From: an uncultured Clostridia bacterium
GTDB lineage: Bacteria; Bacillota; Clostridia; TANB77; CAG-508
NCBI GenBank assembly: GCA_948678575.1
Contig: CAPPGO010000004.1
Location: 62,001-126,000 of the forward strand
DNA length: 64,000 nucleotides
Direction of reading: 5' to 3'
Shown piece after piece: positions 17,363-26,574 of the stretch (the stretch's first letter is position 1; each line of letters begins with the position of its first letter). The position numbers were made by a program, and so were the translations under genes. Below the pieces are notes generated by a model. That model was given only the letters and a program-made list of their open reading frames with translations. It made no database searches and was not told where the DNA came from.

Positions 17363-18718
17363 TTAAATATGTAATATAGCAACTGCAATTTGGAAGAATA
17401 ACAATACAGAACAAGTATCTACTATTGTTGTAATAAGTGGTGCTGCCATAATTGCAGGATCTAATTTCAATTTTTTAGCAAGCATTGGTAAAGTACAACC
17501 TAATGCCTTAGCAAGTGCTACTACACATATAATTGTTATTCCTACTACAAGTGCAAGTTTTGAGTCTTGATATTGTAAAGTAATTCTAATTCCATTTGCT
17601 ATTGCTAAAATAATACCAACAATAATTGAAACTCTAAACTCTTTCCATAAAGCTTTAAAATAATCTTTTGATTTTATTTCATCCATTGCTAAACCACGAA
17701 TAATAAGTGTTGAGCTTTGTGAACCACAATTTCCACCTGTTCCCATAAGCATTGGTATAAAAGCTACAAGAACTGGAACAGCTGAAAAAGCTTCTTCATA
17801 ATGAGTTATTATTGAACCTGTTACCATTGATGAAAGCATAAGTACCAAAAGCCATAAAATTCTATTTTTAGCATGTTTAAAAACACTAGTTTTGAAATAT
17901 GAATCTTCATTAGGTGTCATAGCAGCCATGATTTCAAAGTCTTCTGATGTCTCTTCTTGCATAACATCAATAGCATCATCAATAGTTACAATACCAACTA
18001 ATCTTTCTTCTTTGTCTACTACTGGTAAAGCATACATATTATATTTGTCAAAAACTTTTGCAACTTCTTCTTGATCTTCCAATGTTGAAACTGTAATAAC
18101 ATTTGTATCCATTATATCTTTTAATTTAGCATCACGGTCTGCAACTAAAAGTTCTTTTATATCAATTACACCTTTAATTTTTCTATCTATGCTTAATACA
18201 TAACAATTATATACAGTCTCTTTTTGTAGTCCTATCTTTTTAATTTTAGCAAAAGCCTCTTCAACAGACATATTTTCTTTTAAATCTATAAACTCTGTTG
18301 TCATTATGCTTCCAGCACTTTCTTCTGGATAGTTTAAAAGTTCATTTACAATCTTTCTGTCTGAATTATCAATATTTTTTAAAATTCTTTTTACAACATT
18401 TGATGGCATTTCTTCAATTAAGTCTACTGTATCATCCATAAAAAGTTCGTCTATAACATTTTTTAATTCTTTATCTGTAAAAGCATTTATAATTTTTTCT
18501 TGAACATCTGAGTCTAATTCAGTAAAAACTTCTGCTGCTTGCTCTTTCGCAAGTAATCTGTATATAAGTAAAATGTGTTCTTCTTCTAATTCTTCAAACA
18601 TACTCGGGAAATCAGCACTATTTACATTTTCTAAATATTTTCTTAAATCATTAAATTTTTTTTCTTCAATAAAATTTAATATTTTTTCAGTTTCTAATTC
18701 TAATTTTTCTTCTTTCAT
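17363..18718 (-). CDS. mgtE: MgtE magnesium transporter
   Basis: A 451-aa Mg2+ channel/transporter. The N-terminal superhelical MgtE domain (about 1-130) contains the usual acidic motifs, the tandem CBS domains occupy about 135-255, and five transmembrane helices form the C-terminal pore (about 285-451), including the pore region PMLMGTGGNCGSQSS. In the family, Mg2+ bound between the CBS and N-domains closes the channel. GGAGG stands 7-11 bases before the ATG. The 5' leader contains a terminator-like hairpin with a competing upstream hairpin (see 18746-18828), so expression is probably attenuated. Confidence 0.96.
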   Translation of the reverse strand: MKEEKLELETEKILNFIEEKKFNDLRKYLENVNSADFPSMFEELEEEHILLIYRLLAKEQAAEVFTELDSDVQEKIINAFTDKELKNVIDELFMDDTVDLIEEMPSNVVKRILKNIDNSDRKIVNELLNYPEESAGSIMTTEFIDLKENMSVEEAFAKIKKIGLQKETVYNCYVLSIDRKIKGVIDIKELLVADRDAKLKDIMDTNVITVSTLEDQEEVAKVFDKYNMYALPVVDKEERLVGIVTIDDAIDVMQEETSEDFEIMAAMTPNEDSYFKTSVFKHAKNRILWLLVLMLSSMVTGSIITHYEEAFSAVPVLVAFIPMLMGTGGNCGSQSSTLIIRGLAMDEIKSKDYFKALWKEFRVSIIVGIILAIANGIRITLQYQDSKLALVVGITIICVVALAKALGCTLPMLAKKLKLDPAIMAAPLITTIVDTCSVLLFFQIAVAILHI

Positions 18719-18745
18719 ATCTGATTTCCTCCTTTTTATTTTCTT

Positions 18746-18813
18746 AAAAAAAATTCCGCTCTACAATTTTATTTTTTATTCGTTGTAGTAGCGGAATCTT
18801 CCACTATTATAGC
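18746..18813 (-). promoter_or_regulatory. Attenuator-like leader of mgtE
   Basis: On the minus strand, 18797-18790 plus 18788-18783 pair with 18766-18753 (14 bp with one bulge), followed at once by seven or more T (18752-18746): a full intrinsic terminator placed just before the mgtE ribosome site. The upstream bases AGTGGA (about 18808-18803) can instead pair with TCCGCT in the 5' arm of that stem, which would prevent terminator formation. It is much too short for a classic M-box riboswitch. Confidence 0.6.
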
Positions 18814-18834
18814 AAAATATTTATAACCTAATAT

Positions 18835-18863
18835 ATTATACTATGTTACAGCAAAAAAGTCAA
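18835..18863 (-). promoter_or_regulatory. Promoter of mgtE
   Basis: TTGACT (18863-18858), a spacer of exactly 17 bases, and TATAAT (18840-18835). Transcription should start near 18828, leaving a leader of about 110 bases. Confidence 0.8.
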
Positions 18864-18941
18864 TCTTTAATGATTTCTTACTGTTTTTATTCAATTTTCA
18901 TTTTATATTCAAAGTAATCTTTCTTTTTCTCTTATTTTCTC

Positions 18942-19862
18942 CTATTTAGTGCATCTTTCTATTATTTCTATTTTATTTTCTTTGTTAGTATCTATTCTTG
19001 CCTTTATTCCAATAGGAATTATCATTTTTTTATCTGTATGTCCAAAGTTATTTGATTTTATTATAGGAAAATTATAATTTTCACCTAGTACTTCTAGCAC
19101 AATCTTTTCTAATGAAATATTATCTTCATGTTCATAAAAACCAACCCATAATCCTTTTATTTTATCAAATACTCCATTTTGTTTCATATAGTGTAGATTT
19201 CCACTACAAATTGCTGGCTCTGATTCAAATCCTAATTCTTCTATAAATAAAATTTTATTTTCAAAATTTAAAGTATATTTTCCAGATGCCATCCTAGAAA
19301 TTAAACTTAAATTTCCACCGATTAGTTCTCCTTCTGCCATTCCTTCTTTAATAATATAAGATTTATCATCAATATCAAATAAATCTAAGTTATCTTCCAT
19401 AAATCTTTTTATAAACCATTTATAAGCGTAATCTGTTTCCCAAGATGAAAGAGATTTGAATGTAGGTCCACTATATGTTACAAGACCTGTCTTTTCTGTA
19501 ATCATATTAGTAATAGATGTAGAATCACTAAAACCACAAATAATTTTAGGATTTTCTTTTATTACGTCATAATCTAAGTAGTCAAAAAGTGAATTTGAAT
19601 TTCCTCCACCTTTTGCTATAAAAATCATTTTATATTCTGAATTTTTAAATCCATTATTTATATCATCTGCCTTTTCTACAACTGTTCCACCATAACCTGT
19701 GGCATTTGAATATGAATTTTTAGAAAACTCTACTTTTAATCCGACATTTTCTAACATTTTTTTCGATTTTTCTATATATTCTTTATCCTTTTCTAGCAAG
19801 GAATTACTAGCTGAAACTACTAATACTTTATCTCCTTGTTTTAATTTATTTGGAATTAACAT
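18942..19862 (-). CDS. LD-carboxypeptidase / MccF-like peptidase (S66)
   Basis: A 306-aa serine peptidase of family S66. The nucleophile Ser is in ICGFSDSTS, the catalytic Glu in LFIEELG, and the His in NFGHTDKK, which is the Ser-Glu-His triad of the family. The N-terminal LKQGDKVLVVSASN is also typical. Members release the terminal D-Ala from L,D-tetrapeptides in wall recycling, or hydrolyse microcin C-type conjugates; the sequence does not decide between these. No signal peptide, so it acts in the cytoplasm. It is separated from mgtE by the mgtE promoter. Confidence 0.92.
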   Translation of the reverse strand: MLIPNKLKQGDKVLVVSASNSLLEKDKEYIEKSKKMLENVGLKVEFSKNSYSNATGYGGTVVEKADDINNGFKNSEYKMIFIAKGGGNSNSLFDYLDYDVIKENPKIICGFSDSTSITNMITEKTGLVTYSGPTFKSLSSWETDYAYKWFIKRFMEDNLDLFDIDDKSYIIKEGMAEGELIGGNLSLISRMASGKYTLNFENKILFIEELGFESEPAICSGNLHYMKQNGVFDKIKGLWVGFYEHEDNISLEKIVLEVLGENYNFPIIKSNNFGHTDKKMIIPIGIKARIDTNKENKIEIIERCTK

Positions 19863-19899
19863 ATTATTGCTCCTTTTCTTTTGTTCTATTTTATCATAA

Positions 19900-20862
19900 C
19901 TATTCTATGTCCTCAACGCCAGTTGCAATTATTGTTGTAACAATTTTATTTTTTAATTTTGGATCAATTATTGTTCCAAAAATAACTGTTGCGTTTTCAT
20001 CTATATCATCTCCGATGCTTGTAAGTGCTGTATTTATATCAATAAGTGAAAGCTCACTCGCACCTGCAATATTAATAATAACACCTCTTGCACCATTAAT
20101 TTTTGTTTCAGAAAGTGCATTATCTACTGCACCTTTAACTGATTCTTTAATAGCATCTTCTCCATCTCTTTCACACATTCCCAAATGTGCCATTCCTGTA
20201 TTACTCATAACTGTTTTTATATCATTAAAATCTACATTAACAAGACCAGTAGAATTTAATAAATTAGTAATTCCTACTACACCTTGTTTTAATGTACTAT
20301 CAGCTAATTTGAATGCTTCAATAATTGTACTATTTTTTTCTACATTTTTAAGAAGTTTATCATTAGAAATAACAATAAGTGCATCGACATTTTTCTTCAT
20401 TTCAGCTATACCTTTTTTAGCTTGATTCATCTTTCTAATACCCTCAAAAATAAAAGGTTTTGTAACAACACCTACTGTTAATATTCCCATTTTTTTAGCT
20501 ATTTCTGCAACTACTGGTGCAGCACCAGTTCCAGTGCCTCCACCCATTCCAGCTGTAATAAATAGCATATCTGTATCGTATAATGCTTTTTCAATATCAT
20601 CCATATTTTCTCTGGCAGCCATTTCTCCAATTTCAACAATACCACCTGTACTTAAACCACCAGTAGTTTGTCTACCAATTTGAATAACTCTTCTTGCCTT
20701 TGATAATTTTAAAATTCTAGTTTCAGTATTGATTGCAATAAACTCAACATTTTCAACTTCATCTTCTATCATTCTATTGATTGCATTATTTCCTGCACCA
20801 CCAACACCTATTACTTTCATTTTTATAATTTTTTGATTATTGTCAATTATACGTTTTTCCAC
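19900..20862 (-). CDS. Second FtsZ paralogue without the C-terminal peptide
   Basis: A 320-aa tubulin-like GTPase. Visible motifs: the T1 loop GVGGAGNNAINRM, the T4 glycine loop GGGTGTGAAPV, and the T7 catalytic loop NVDFND with both aspartates, so GTP binding and hydrolysis should be intact. The T3 loop differs (TTGGLSTGG in place of TRGLGAGAN in the main copy at 34305), and the protein stops right after the C-terminal subdomain, with no linker and no FtsA/SepF-binding peptide. It starts at GTG with AGAGGT upstream. It has its own promoter and lies outside the dcw cluster. It may be a regulator or a specialised, perhaps sporulation-stage, co-polymer. Confidence 0.9.
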   Translation of the reverse strand: MEKRIIDNNQKIIKMKVIGVGGAGNNAINRMIEDEVENVEFIAINTETRILKLSKARRVIQIGRQTTGGLSTGGIVEIGEMAARENMDDIEKALYDTDMLFITAGMGGGTGTGAAPVVAEIAKKMGILTVGVVTKPFIFEGIRKMNQAKKGIAEMKKNVDALIVISNDKLLKNVEKNSTIIEAFKLADSTLKQGVVGITNLLNSTGLVNVDFNDIKTVMSNTGMAHLGMCERDGEDAIKESVKGAVDNALSETKINGARGVIINIAGASELSLIDINTALTSIGDDIDENATVIFGTIIDPKLKNKIVTTIIATGVEDIE

Positions 20863-20898
20863 TAATAATTACCTCTCTTCAAATTTTATAGCTTTGTT

Positions 20899-20927
20899 AT
20901 TATATCATACTTTTTCCAATATGTCAC
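20899..20927 (-). promoter_or_regulatory. Promoter of the second ftsZ
   Basis: GTGACA (20927-20922), a 17-base spacer and TATAAT (20904-20899), about 37 bases before the GTG start. Confidence 0.65.
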
Positions 20928-20973
20928 GTAATTATTACAACTTTGTTACATTTTTATTACCTATATTATGTAT

Positions 20974-21002
20974 TTGTATTTTTTGACATATTATGCTATA
21001 AT
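20974..21002 (+). promoter_or_regulatory. Promoter of coaD
   Basis: TTGTAT (20974-20979), a 17-base spacer and TATAAT (20997-21002), with TG just upstream of the -10 element. It is divergent from the ftsZ paralogue promoter. Confidence 0.65.
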
Positions 21003-21020
21003 TTGCAAAGAGGTGTAATT

Positions 21021-21485
21021 ATGAAAATAGGTTTTTATGCAGGAAGCTTTGACCCTTTTACTAATGGTCATTTACATGTAGTAAAAAAGTCAAGTGAATT
21101 ATTTGATAAAGTTATAATCGGTATTGGTATTAATTCTAATAAAAATCGTAGATTCAATTCTGAAATAATGAAAATAGCAATTGAAAAAGTATTAAAGCGA
21201 GAAAATCTAACTAATGTTTCTGTCATTACTTATTTTAACCTTTCTATCGATATTGCAAAAGAATTTAATGCAACTTTTTTAATTAGAGGAATTAGAAATG
21301 GTATGGACTACGATTATGAAGAAAATATAGCTTTAATAAATGAAGAATTAGCTGGAATTGACACGATTTATGTTCGCTCTGGAAAATATGGTGCAATTAG
21401 TTCTAGTATGATTGTTGAGTTTTTAAATTATGGTAAAGATGTATCTAATCTTATTCCACAAGAAATTTATGATGTTATAAAATAA
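21021..21485 (+). CDS. coaD: Phosphopantetheine adenylyltransferase
   Basis: A 154-aa nucleotidyltransferase that transfers AMP to 4'-phosphopantetheine to make dephospho-CoA, the penultimate step of CoA synthesis. It shows the family signature GSFDPFTNGHLHVV (with the T/HxGH nucleotide-binding motif) and RGIRNGMDYDYE, then ISSSMIVE near the C-terminus. The open frame continues upstream to 20943, but the ATG at 21021 is chosen because the conserved N-terminus MKIGFYAGSFDP begins there and AAAGAGGTG precedes it. It is convergent with dut. Confidence 0.96.
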   Translation: MKIGFYAGSFDPFTNGHLHVVKKSSELFDKVIIGIGINSNKNRRFNSEIMKIAIEKVLKRENLTNVSVITYFNLSIDIAKEFNATFLIRGIRNGMDYDYEENIALINEELAGIDTIYVRSGKYGAISSSMIVEFLNYGKDVSNLIPQEIYDVIK

Positions 21486-21488
21486 GAA

Positions 21489-21518
21489 AAGCAGGAAAAT
21501 AACTTCCTGCTTTATTTA
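21489..21518. terminator. Shared terminator of coaD and dut
   Basis: A perfect 10-bp stem (21489-21498 with 21505-21514) between the convergent stop codons, with T/A flanks. Confidence 0.8.
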
Positions 21519-21980
21519 TTATTTACTAGTTGAACCAAATCCTCCAACTCTATCTCCTGTTGCTATATCATCATCTGTAATTAAGTATTTTTGGAAAATT
21601 GCTTGTCCAATAATATCTCCTTTTTTAATCTCTATATCTTCATCTTTTATATTGAAAAATGCAAACATTATTGCTCCATCATTATCTAGATTTCCATAAT
21701 AATCTTTATCAACTACTCCAACACCATTTGCTAAAACTAAACCTTTTTTTCCTGGGTTTGAACTTCTATTATATAATAATAACATTTCGTCATCTTCCAT
21801 GTATGCTTTTATACCTGTTTTTACAAGTGTTGGTTTTTGACCTCTACTAAAAGTTGGAATTACGCAGTCTTCTGCTGCTTCAACATCATATCCAGCAGAA
21901 TATTTTGTTTTTCTTATCGGCATATTAATTCCTGCATTTTCAAATCCTTTTGCTATCTCAAATCCTCGTTTTTTATCCAT
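21519..21980 (-). CDS. dut: dUTP diphosphatase (trimeric type)
   Basis: A 153-aa dUTPase that hydrolyses dUTP to dUMP and PPi. Motif 1 (SAGYDVEA), motif 2 (YNRSSNPGKKG), motif 3 (ANGVGVVDKDYYGN with the catalytic Asp), motif 4 (GDIIGQAIFQK) and the C-terminal arm motif 5 (RVGGFGST) are all present. The motif 2-3 spelling resembles phage and low-GC Firmicute enzymes. GGAG precedes the ATG. Single-gene unit. Confidence 0.95.
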   Translation of the reverse strand: MDKKRGFEIAKGFENAGINMPIRKTKYSAGYDVEAAEDCVIPTFSRGQKPTLVKTGIKAYMEDDEMLLLYNRSSNPGKKGLVLANGVGVVDKDYYGNLDNDGAIMFAFFNIKDEDIEIKKGDIIGQAIFQKYLITDDDIATGDRVGGFGSTSK

Positions 21981-22065
21981 TTTATTTCTCCTTTTTATTG
22001 CTTTTTTCTTATTATATATTCTTAAAATACATTTTGCAAGTTATTTTTATATAATAATAATTATA

Positions 22066-22909
22066 CTATTGGTCTAAAATTTTTTTAATTTTTTCCATAT
22101 TTTCTATACCTGCTTTATATCCAGAATTAAAGCAATATTCCGAATTCTCTATATCTAAAAGTCCTGTTCCATCTGTATCTATTGTTATTACTAAATCACT
22201 ATTTAATAAATTCATTTCTGATATCTTATTTCCCATCATATCAACTGTTTTCATTGCAATATCCATAACATTACTAAACTTATCAATTTTATCACTATTA
22301 AATTTAACAGCTATTACTTTATCTGCACCCAATTTTTTAACTTCATCTACTGGTACATTGTCAAGTATTCCACCATCTAAAAAAATTTTATCTTGATATT
22401 CACATGGATCAAAAACAACTGAAAAACTAGAACTAGCCCTTATAGCTGTTCCTACTTCAATATTACTTATATACTTTTCTGTATCTTCTATTTTTTGTGA
22501 AGTAAATATATATTCCTTTTCATCTACAACATTAGTTGCTGTTATTATTACTGGAAAATCAATATCTTTTACATATTTTATTCCATTTTCATTAGCTATT
22601 TTATTATATAAATTCTCTATTGGTTTGCCACTTCTCAATCCATCCAATTTTAATTTTTTATTGAATAGCAAACTATTTAAAATTATAGAATTTGAATTTT
22701 TACCAATTAAATTATCAGACTCTTTTTCAAATAATTCATATATATCATTAGATTTGTATCCGAATACTCATTAAAAAAGCGATATGGCTACCAGAGCTAG
22801 TTCCGCCAACCATATCTACTTTTATATTATTCTCTTCCAATGATTTTAAAAAACCTGCATGAGCAATTCCTCTCATGCCTCCACCTGACAATGCTAATCC
22901 TAATTTCAT
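22066..22909 (-). CDS. Patatin-like phospholipase, read through a CGGA site
   Basis: A 280-aa patatin family lipid acyl hydrolase if the four bases CGGA at 22762-22759 are read as one glycine. The first segment (22909-22763) gives MKLGLALSGGGMRGIAHAGF with the oxyanion loop, then the nucleophile elbow GGTSSGS; the second segment (22758-22066) starts YKSNDIYELF and carries the catalytic Asp in DGGILDNVPV. In strict triplet reading the frame hits a stop four codons after CGG, separating the Ser from the Asp. The joint fits patatins exactly (a Gly-Tyr follows the nucleophile helix). It is downstream of the two ABC exporter genes and probably in their operon. Confidence 0.85.
22759..22762 (-). 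other. CGGA +1 decoding site in the patatin gene
   Basis: In-frame CGG followed by A, preceded by ATT. Reading CGGA as Gly restores a conserved Gly-Tyr. Confidence 0.8.
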
Positions 22910-22960
22910 TTTCAAAACACCTCAAAAATATTATCAGCATTTGTAAAAATTTTATACCTA

Positions 22961-24688
22961 TTATTCCCTATGATTATTTACTAAATTATAATATCCTTTT
23001 TTGACATTCATTAAACTTTCATGGCTTCCTTGTTCTATTTGCTTTCCTTTTCGCATTAAAATTATGTTATCACATTCTTTTATTGTAGATAGTCTATGAG
23101 CTATAATAATTGCCATTTTATCTTTCGTAACCTCTTTTATTGCATTATTTACAAGCATTTCATATTCATAACTTAAATCAGAAGTAACTTCATCTAAAAT
23201 AATAACATCACACTTAGTAGCCATTACTCTTGCAAAATTAATCATTTGTTTTTCACCATTAGATAATATGTCTGGATTATTATATATATCTGTATTATAA
23301 CCATTTTCAAAACTCATTATCTTGTCATGTAGTTTTAATTTTTTGAAAATTGTATGAATTTCCTCTTCTGTAATATCTTTATCTACATATCTTATATTGT
23401 CAATTATTGTATTAGCTAATATATATGTGTCTTGCATTACATATCCAATTCTATCTCTTATAGAACCTATTGAATAACTTAAATAGTTTTTATTATTAAT
23501 TTTTATTGTGCCAGATGTTGGTTCATAAAATCTACAAAGCAAATTTACAATTGTTGTTTTACCACTTCCTGTTCTGCCTACTAATGCTAATTTTTCATTT
23601 TTATTAAGCTTAAATTCAAACTCTTCAATATTCTTTTTATATCCTGTGTACGAAAATGACACCTTTGAAAATTCAATCGAATTTATTTCTTCTACACATT
23701 CTCCTTCTTCAACTTTTTCTACATCTTCTAAATGTAAAAATCTAATTATTCTTGAAAAGGATACAAAAGATTTATTAAAATCAGTTAAATGTTTTATAAA
23801 CCAATTAAACTCAAATTCTAATGAACCACTATATTCAATTAGTAGCATTATTTCTACATAAGCCATAACACCTTGAACAACTTCAATTCCCGCGAAATAT
23901 ATAATTATTGCCAAAGATAATGATACAATAAAAGAAAAAATATTATTATATGCTGACACCATTTTTTCTAATTTACTATTTATTAAAGTATATTCTTTTA
24001 AGGTTTTCTGCAATTCTTTTTCTTTCTTCTCTATAATATTTAAAACCTTTATTGTTAGAAATCCATTTACACTTTCATTTATTTCAGAATATAATTCGAT
24101 ATTTATTTTTCTTATTTCATTTATAACACGAATTGTTTTTCTATTAAAATAAATAGTAATAAAATATCCCAAAAGATACAATATCAAAATACATAATGCA
24201 ATTTTTAAATCTATAAACATCAAAAATATTGCAATTATACTAAATCTAATTATTCCAAGAAAATACATTTCTGTCACAATTTCAGCAAACATAGCTCCTG
24301 CATCTTTAACATCAGATTGCAAAAATTGTAATAGCACACCTGTATCATTTTCATCATAAAATTTTGTTTTAATTTCTTGCATCTTAAAAAAAATTTTTTC
24401 TCTTAAATCACATTGAATTTTTCTTTTTAATATTGATCTCATATTGCAATGTTTAAGAGTAGAACAACAAGATAAAAACACCACCAATATATAAATACAG
24501 CCCCAAACAATTAAAGCATTTATATTACTATTGGGAATATGTACATCTATCATTTTTCTAGTTATATATGGTATAGAAAATATTTCTATTATTGCCGACC
24601 CCATTATTATCATAAACAAAATAAGAAATTGCTTATGATATCCAGATATATCATACATTTCTTTTATTTGACTTATTTTTTCTCTCAT
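22961..24688 (-). CDS. ABC exporter subunit (permease-ATPase fusion)
   Basis: A 575-aa type I ABC exporter half. The N-terminal 300 residues contain about six transmembrane helices; the C-terminal ATPase has Walker A GRTGSGKTT, a Q-loop VMQDTYI, the signature LSNGEKQ (Asn for the usual Gly), Walker B VIILDEVTS with Glu, and the H-loop IIAHRLST. It follows the other exporter half by 10 bases, so the pair most likely forms a heterodimer. Both lack a C39 peptidase domain. The substrate could be a peptide, lipid or drug; the AraC/GyrI regulator upstream favours a small hydrophobic compound. Confidence 0.92.
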   Translation of the reverse strand: MREKISQIKEMYDISGYHKQFLILFMIIMGSAIIEIFSIPYITRKMIDVHIPNSNINALIVWGCIYILVVFLSCCSTLKHCNMRSILKRKIQCDLREKIFFKMQEIKTKFYDENDTGVLLQFLQSDVKDAGAMFAEIVTEMYFLGIIRFSIIAIFLMFIDLKIALCILILYLLGYFITIYFNRKTIRVINEIRKINIELYSEINESVNGFLTIKVLNIIEKKEKELQKTLKEYTLINSKLEKMVSAYNNIFSFIVSLSLAIIIYFAGIEVVQGVMAYVEIMLLIEYSGSLEFEFNWFIKHLTDFNKSFVSFSRIIRFLHLEDVEKVEEGECVEEINSIEFSKVSFSYTGYKKNIEEFEFKLNKNEKLALVGRTGSGKTTIVNLLCRFYEPTSGTIKINNKNYLSYSIGSIRDRIGYVMQDTYILANTIIDNIRYVDKDITEEEIHTIFKKLKLHDKIMSFENGYNTDIYNNPDILSNGEKQMINFARVMATKCDVIILDEVTSDLSYEYEMLVNNAIKEVTKDKMAIIIAHRLSTIKECDNIILMRKGKQIEQGSHESLMNVKKGYYNLVNNHRE

Positions 24689-24698
24689 ATATTACACC

Positions 24699-26412
24699 TT
24701 ATATTATATCGTTATTTATTCTCATCAAATTTTTATAATTCATATTATTCTTAATTAAATCTTCATGCCTTCCAGTTACTGTTGTTATTCCATCTATATA
24801 AATTATATTATCTACATAATTTATAATTTCTAAATCATTGCTTATAAAAATCATTGTCTTACTGTCATAAGTATTTATTAACTTTGTCAATATATTACCT
24901 CTTGTTTTATTATCCAATTTATTAAGTGCCTCATCCAATATTAAAATAGGTTTATCATTTACTAAACTTCTTGCTATACATATTCTTTGTCTTTGACCAC
25001 CAGATAACTTTGTTCCTTTTTCTCCAATTAATGTATCATATCCATTTTCAAATCTTTCAATATCTTCTTTTAAATCACAATCTTCTGTAATTTTATCTAT
25101 CTCTTCTATATTGCTATTATTATTTAACTCAATATTTTCAAGTACACTACCAGAAAACATATATGATTCTCCTAAAATAAGTTCTACATATTTTCTAATA
25201 TCTTCTTTATTTAATCCTTTAATATTATGATTATTTATATATATATTTCCTTCATACTCATAAAAACCTAAAATTGTTTTAGCTAAAATACTTTTTCCAC
25301 TTCCATTAGCTCCTATAATAGCAACTTTCTCACCAGGAGATATAGAAAAATTAATATTTTTTAATATAACTTTATTATTCACATATATCGATACATTGCT
25401 AAAAATAATTTTTCCATTCAAATCATAAAAATAGTTTTCCTTATTTTCTTCTTTCAATTGTAATAAACTATTAATTTTCTTTGTAACTACTTGAAAATCA
25501 TCTATTACTTCCAAATTATCTCCAAACACATATATACAATCAAAAATTTTCTCAGATAAAGAATGCAATGCTAATAAAGCACCAATTGTCATTTTTCCGC
25601 TTTATAATAGCAATTCCACCTAGCATATATATAATTGGACTTCTTAAATATGCCAAATGTTCAAGAATAATATCATAAAATAACACTAGTTTTATAAATT
25701 TTATTTCTTCATCAGAATAACTTTTATTCAAAGCTTTATAATTATCTTTTTCTTCTTTTTGTTTATTGAACATTCTTACAAATTTAAAATTGCTAATATT
25801 TCTCATTGTTACTTTTAATAACTGTTTTCTTTTTATAATCATATTATCTATATATTTGTTTAATCTTATAAAATACCATGTTGAAAATAAAATCATTATA
25901 ATTATCGTAAAAAAAATGTATATTGAAATTTCTACATTCAATATTGCACTTTCTCTTATAATAAATATACTTAAAAAAATTATATCTAATATTACATTAA
26001 ATTGATTATTAAAAAATTTCGAATATACATCTGCATCTTCATTTATTCTCTGCATTATTTCTGCTTTATCATAGATATTGTAGCTTTTATATTCTAGCTT
26101 CAACATGTGCTTATATAACTCTGATTTTATATTTACATTAATCTTTAATTTGAATTTTGTCGTTATTCTATTTCTAAAATAATTTATTAAATTTTTAATA
26201 AAATTTAATAAAACTATAAAAATACTAATCATCAACAAATCATGTATTACCAATGCTACATCTATATATTTAAGCATTACATTATCTACTGCATTTTTTA
26301 CACATAATGATATCATTAAAGTTAAATACGAAATACTAATACTTAACAAAACTAATAACACAAAATACCTTTTTGTATCTTTTAATGCAATTTTTATTAT
26401 ATTTTTTTTCAT
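24699..26412 (-). CDS. ABC exporter subunit, read through a CGGA site
   Basis: A 570-aa exporter half if CGGA at 25599-25596 is read as Gly. The first segment (26412-25600) holds six transmembrane helices and ends GIAIIK; the second (25595-24699) continues KMTIGALLALHSL, the usual last helix of the permease, and contains Walker A GANGSGKS, the signature LSGGQRQR and Walker B ILILDEALN. In triplet reading the first part ends 15 codons after CGG and the ATPase is lost. The joint IIK-G-KMTIGALLA is the common wording of ABC exporters. Its ATPase keeps the canonical signature, unlike its partner. Confidence 0.88.
25596..25599 (-). other. CGGA +1 decoding site in the ABC exporter gene
   Basis: In-frame CGG followed by A, preceded by AAG. 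Reading CGGA as Gly joins the permease domain to its last helix and ATPase. Confidence 0.8.
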
Positions 26413-26421
26413 AAAACTACC

Positions 26422-26574
26422 TTAAAATTTTATTTCTTTTTTTACTTCATTAAATTTATAATAATTATCACTTAATCCTTGCTCTTCAAGTAATTTCATA
26501 TAAAATCTTTCATAATTTCCTTCACTTCTATTTTGGCAACCATATATTTGCCTATTCAATTCAGATATATTCAA
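26422..26574 (-). CDS. Small ORF before the ABC exporter genes, possibly a remnant
   Basis: An open frame of 50 codons from a TTG at 26574 encodes a polar peptide (NISELNRQIYGCQNRSEG, then YMKLLEEQGLSD, ending EVKKEIKF). Its stop is 9 bases before the exporter ATG, which looks like normal operon spacing, and the exporter ribosome site overlaps its end. There is no good ribosome site before the TTG, and the frame enters the terminator of the AraC gene upstream, so it may be the 3' remnant of a deleted gene or a short peptide started inside the frame. No precursor-peptide hallmark is clear. Confidence 0.35.
   Translation of the reverse strand: MNISELNRQIYGCQNRSEGNYERFYMKLLEEQGLSDNYYKFNEVKKEIKF

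Noticed and set aside
18746..18863. M-box magnesium riboswitch before mgtE
   Set aside because: The leader before the terminator is only about 30 bases; the M-box aptamer is several times larger.
22671..22671. Separate gene starting at TTG 22671 in the patatin second segment
   Set aside because: No ribosome site, and the upstream sequence in the same frame encodes conserved patatin residues back to the CGGA site.
22066..22909. Calling the patatin, ABC, M23, sigG, murA and addB splits ordinary pseudogenes or sequencing errors
   Set aside because: All eight breaks have the same form, an in-frame CGG that must be read with the next base as Gly, without homopolymers, and they include normally essential or sporulation-critical genes. 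Raw-read confirmation is still desirable.
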